DNA from: JAXHUM01 sp034189325
GTDB taxonomy: Bacteria > Desulfobacterota > DSM-4660 > Desulfatiglandales > Desulfatiglandaceae
Direction of reading: 5' to 3'
Length of the DNA: 7,989 bases
NCBI GenBank assembly: GCA_034189325.1
Contig: JAXHUM010000033.1
Span: 1 to 7,989 of the forward strand
The notes beneath the pieces were generated by a model that saw only the letters and a program-made list of their open reading frames with translations, was not told where the DNA came from and did not search any database. The number at the start of each line of letters is the position of its first letter. Position 1 is the stretch's first letter. This document shows positions 5,873-7,989 of this stretch, piece by piece. The position numbers were made by a program, and so were the translations under genes.

Positions 5873-7525
5873 TTAAGTGCCTGTTGTCTTGTCAGTAGGA
5901 TTCCTTTCCTTGATCTCCCCTTGAAACATCTCAAGGATGTCTTGTACCGGTTTAGAAAAATCCTGATCTTTCTTCGTCTCCTCCACGGATGTCACCTTCC
6001 TCCGCGTTTTATCGTTTGATTTCGGCGTCTTATGGTTTTTCGAGATTCGAATGTTTATCGGTCTCTTAAAAAAATCAGAACAGTATTTGGATAACTGTTC
6101 ATACCTCTCTTTGTCATCAAAGTATCCAGCTGCAAAGGACTGATCGCTCCTGGCAATTTCCAGTTCCCTATCGGTCATCTTCACAAAATGCCAGTGTTTG
6201 AGAATATTGAAGACAGGTTTGCTTTTTGATGAGAGAAACGACATAAAATCATTCCACGTCTTACCCTCCTCGTCCGTCTCCTTGCCTTCTATACGGACCT
6301 TTTCGTCTCTGCCGAGTGTCCACTCCGAAGGTTGGTCATTGACCTGGCCTATCCTGTATTCCGTCCCGTTGGCAAGGAGGGAGACAAGCCTCTCTTCCAA
6401 AGATCCTATCTTTTTGATAAGATCGTCAAAAGAAAGCCAATCACCCAGATTACAGAGCTTCATGAGGACCGCTTCAAGGGCGAGACGGGGATGAGAGGCA
6501 TATCTCACGTCCTCCTCACGGTTTATCATGAAATTAAGCATCATCTGGAGTTTTTCCACCCCTGCGATCTTGGCCTGCTTTTCCGTTTCCTCTCTTCGAA
6601 CCTCGCCCATATCCAGCAAATGATTCTCCGGGGAAATGAGACAGACCAAAAGGTCTCTGAATTGTCCCATAAGCGCCCAATAGAACTCTTTCATATCATA
6701 ACCGTAGCGGTATATTTGATCGATGATATCGAGGCATTTTGCGGATGAACCGTCAATCACGGCCCGCGACGTATCAAATAGGATATCCGCGTCCATCACG
6801 CCCAGGATATCTCTGATGTCTCCCTCCTTGATCTTCTCTCCGCTAAAAGAGATGACCTGATCGAGAAGGCTTTCAGCATCTCTCATGCTCCCTTCGGCCT
6901 CTTTTGCAATGAGAATAAGGCCCGATTCACTGACCTCAACCGCCTCTTCCTCGGCAATTCTTTTGAGATGAACGACGATTTCAGTGGGCGGTATCCTCTT
7001 AAAATCAAATCGCTGGCATCGGGAGAGAATCGTGACCGGCACCTTGTGAGATTCGGTTGTCGCAAATATGAATTTGACATGGGGAGGAGGTTCTTCAAGG
7101 GTCTTCAGAAGGGCATTAAAGGCCGGCATGGTCAGCATATGGACTTCATCTATGATGTAAATCCGGTATTTGCTCGACGAGGGTGAATACTTGACGTATT
7201 CCCTCAATTCCCTGATCTCATCGATACCTCTGTTGGATGCACCGTCGATTTCCTGGACATCCACGGAGGACCCGTCTGTAATCTCAAGACACGATTGACA
7301 GGTGTTGCAGGGTATCCCGGGGTCACCTTGCTCACAGTTTATGGCCTTGGCCAGAATGCGGGCCACCGAGGTCTTGCCGACCCCTCGGGGCCCGCCGAAG
7401 AGATAGGCATGCGCCAACCTACCGGTTTTTAAGGCGTTGGTCAGTGTCTGGGTTATGTGCTTCTGGCCGATAACGTCCTCAAAAACCTGAGGCCGCCATT
7501 TTCTGGCCAGGACTTCATACGTCAT
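5873..7525 (-). CDS. dnaX: DNA polymerase III subunits gamma and tau (DnaX)
   Basis: The ATPase of the sliding-clamp loader; tau also joins the polymerase cores. The 550-residue product starts with MTYEVLARKWRPQVFEDVIGQ, the family N-terminus. The AAA+ domain shows Walker A GGPRGVGKTS (44-53), a zinc-binding set C64, C73, C76, C79, Walker B IYIIDEVHM (122-130), the SRC motif at 168-170 with R169 as the trans-acting arginine, and sensor 2 GSMRDAESLL (212-221). Domain III follows to about 360. A variable linker leads to a C-terminal domain (about 420-497), then a basic stretch and PVQDILEMFQGEI (526-538), resembling the short end motif of DnaX in several deltaproteobacteria. AAAGG (7534-7538) lies 8 bases before the ATG. 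A stem-loop and T7 run at codons 485-486 may truncate part of the product. It is the first protein gene after two tRNA-Ser genes and heads the ebfC-recR operon. Confidence 0.97.
   Translation of the reverse strand: MTYEVLARKWRPQVFEDVIGQKHITQTLTNALKTGRLAHAYLFGGPRGVGKTSVARILAKAINCEQGDPGIPCNTCQSCLEITDGSSVDVQEIDGASNRGIDEIRELREYVKYSPSSSKYRIYIIDEVHMLTMPAFNALLKTLEEPPPHVKFIFATTESHKVPVTILSRCQRFDFKRIPPTEIVVHLKRIAEEEAVEVSESGLILIAKEAEGSMRDAESLLDQVISFSGEKIKEGDIRDILGVMDADILFDTSRAVIDGSSAKCLDIIDQIYRYGYDMKEFYWALMGQFRDLLVCLISPENHLLDMGEVRREETEKQAKIAGVEKLQMMLNFMINREEDVRYASHPRLALEAVLMKLCNLGDWLSFDDLIKKIGSLEERLVSLLANGTEYRIGQVNDQPSEWTLGRDEKVRIEGKETDEEGKTWNDFMSFLSSKSKPVFNILKHWHFVKMTDRELEIARSDQSFAAGYFDDKERYEQLSKYCSDFFKRPINIRISKNHKTPKSNDKTRRKVTSVEETKKDQDFSKPVQDILEMFQGEIKERNPTDKTTGT
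6065..6100 (-). promoter_or_regulatory. Stem-loop plus T7 run inside dnaX, candidate slippage/frameshift site
   Basis: Minus-strand order: GAACAGT (6100-6094), 9-base loop, ACTGTTC (6084-6078), then TGA, then seven T (6074-6068), then AAG. The stem is perfect over 7 bp. The zero frame reads GAT TTT TTT AAG (residues 484-487). Adding one U, or a -1 ribosomal slip, gives TAA right after the second TTT (486-residue product). Losing one U gives four more codons and then TAA. Either product keeps the whole ATPase and loses the last 64 residues, including the C-terminal PVQDILEMFQGEI motif. The layout is like stem-loop-assisted transcriptional slippage sites. The possibility that it is chance remains open. 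Confidence 0.4.
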
Positions 7526-7593
7526 AACGTGGACCTTTAAGACTCATGCTTGAGAAGCGACCCCAGCCTCAAAGCAGGGGCAAGGATGGTCAA

Positions 7594-7612
7594 ATCAGGA
7601 TGCGTTCCTGAT
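7594..7612. promoter_or_regulatory. Perfect palindrome at the dnaX transcription start
   Basis: ATCAGGA (7594-7600) and TCCTGAT (7606-7612) are exact reverse complements around a 5-base loop. The right arm on the plus strand overlaps the start predicted from the -10 box at 7617-7622, so the palindrome occupies about +1 to +17 of the dnaX message. It may be an operator, or a 5' stem-loop that protects the message. There is no T run, so it is not a terminator for the tRNA upstream. Confidence 0.35.
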
Positions 7613-7616
7613 GAAT

Positions 7617-7646
7617 ATATTACGGGAAAATCGGCTCATGTGTCAA
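7617..7646 (-). promoter_or_regulatory. Sigma70-like promoter for the dnaX operon
   Basis: On the minus strand a perfect TTGACA (plus coordinates 7646-7641) is followed by an 18-base spacer and TAATAT (7622-7617, four of six positions). Start is expected near 7610, giving a leader of about 85 bases before the dnaX ATG. It begins 16 bases after the end of tRNA-Ser(GGA). No terminator separates the two, so read-through from the tRNA genes may add to dnaX expression. Confidence 0.5.
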
Positions 7647-7661
7647 AAGAACGGTAGTTTG

Positions 7662-7755
7662 TGGCGGAGAGAGAGGGATTCGAACCCTCGGTACCACTTG
7701 TGGTAGTACACGCGATTTCCAGTCGCGCTCCTTCAGCCAACTCGGACATCTCTCC
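7662..7755 (-). tRNA. tRNA-Ser (anticodon GGA)
   Basis: A 94-base class II tRNA including an encoded CCA. The acceptor stem is GGAGAGA/TCTCTCC with discriminator G. The D arm region is TGTCCGAGTTGGCTGAAGGA. The anticodon arm is CGCGA, loop CTGGAAA, TCGCG, giving anticodon GGA, which reads serine codons UCC and UCU. The long variable arm TACCAC/GTGGTA is the serine hallmark. The T arm is GAGGGTTCGAATCCCTC. It lies between tRNA-Ser(CGA) and the dnaX promoter. Confidence 0.97.
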
Positions 7756-7790
7756 TTAACTGTTTTCTGAGGATTGACTCTCACCTAACC

Positions 7791-7828
7791 CTATCATCCC
7801 AAACCAAAGGTTTGAGGGATGCTGATAG
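7791..7828. repeat. Long imperfect palindrome between the two tRNA-Ser genes
   Basis: CTATCATCCC-AAACC, loop AAA, GGTTT-GA-GGGATG-CTGATAG folds into a stem of about 15 bp with two small bulges. It is the longest inverted repeat I found outside tRNAs. On neither strand is it followed directly by a T run, so it is more likely a processing or stabilising hairpin in a tRNA-Ser precursor, or a copy of an interspersed palindromic element, than a terminator. Copy number in the genome would decide. Confidence 0.4.
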
Positions 7829-7868
7829 AACGTCCTTTTAAATCATCTCGGCACTTGGCCCGATAAAT

Positions 7869-7964
7869 TGGCGGAGAGGGTGGGATTCGAACCCACGTGC
7901 CCCGCTGTTAACGGGACAAATCGATTTCGAGTCGACCCCGTTACGACCACTTCGGTACCTCTCC
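7869..7964 (-). tRNA. tRNA-Ser (anticodon CGA)
   Basis: A 96-base class II tRNA including an encoded CCA. The acceptor stem is GGAGAGG/CCTCTCC with discriminator G. The anticodon arm is GTCGA, loop CTCGAAA, TCGAT (one G-U pair), giving anticodon CGA, which reads the serine codon UCG. The long variable arm TGTCCCG/CGGGGCA has a single G-U pair and fits serine. The T arm is GTGGGTTCGAATCCCAC. It lies 113 bases upstream of tRNA-Ser(GGA) on the same strand; the two are probably one transcript, as no clear promoter lies between them. Confidence 0.97.
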
Positions 7965-7989
7965 TTCAACAACCTCACTTCCTGTTGGC

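Noticed and set aside
7662..7964. tRNA-Ser genes as integration (att) sites of a mobile element
   Set aside because: No integrase, no repeated tRNA 3' end and no foreign-looking genes nearby; the downstream genes are conserved housekeeping genes.
1..7989. CRISPR array, insertion sequence, prophage or toxin-antitoxin pair
   Set aside because: No regularly spaced repeats, transposase or integrase motifs, terminal inverted repeats or paired small genes were seen anywhere in the window.

Overview
The window reads as an ordinary chromosomal segment of a Gram-negative bacterium, most likely a Desulfobacterota (deltaproteobacterial) lineage. That guess rests on the moderate GC, the dnaX-ebfC-recR cluster followed by a GlcD-type FAD oxidase, the DnaX C-terminal motif, and an encoded CCA on both tRNAs. 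No gene here fixes the taxonomy. Almost every gene is on the minus strand; only the CBS-domain gene and the remains of an EAL-domain gene are on the plus strand.

Right to left, in transcription order of the minus strand: two tRNA-Ser genes (CGA, then GGA) are followed by a sigma70-like promoter and dnaX (clamp-loader tau/gamma), ebfC/ybaB (nucleoid-associated protein), recR (recombinational repair), a GlcD-like FAD-linked oxidase whose start overlaps the recR stop (ATGA), and uppP/bacA (undecaprenyl-diphosphate phosphatase) 119 bases further on. The dnaX-ebfC-recR part is a widely conserved replication/repair operon. The oxidase and uppP appear to be lineage-specific passengers.

The left third is looser. 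Between uppP and a 97-codon conserved-looking orphan gene (strong Shine-Dalgarno) lies about 600 bases without an intact gene, in which the plus strand keeps a recognisable but broken C-terminal part of an EAL (c-di-GMP phosphodiesterase) domain. The two-CBS-domain protein at 979-1425 has a near-consensus promoter whose start site is covered by a perfect 8+8 palindrome. The 250 bases between the convergent CBS gene and the orphan gene hold nothing I can support. At the left edge, running off the window, is the N-terminus of a DUF368 protein, a family reported as a polyprenyl-phosphate (C55-P) flippase, so two C55-P recycling functions (DUF368 and UppP) lie about 2.4 kb apart on the same strand.

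The most interesting signal is inside dnaX: a perfect 7-bp stem-loop three bases before a run of seven U, placed so that both alternative reading frames stop at once or after four codons. It looks like a site for stem-loop-assisted slippage that would make a short, gamma-like DnaX. I did not find a new multi-gene system, CRISPR array, insertion sequence or phage segment.
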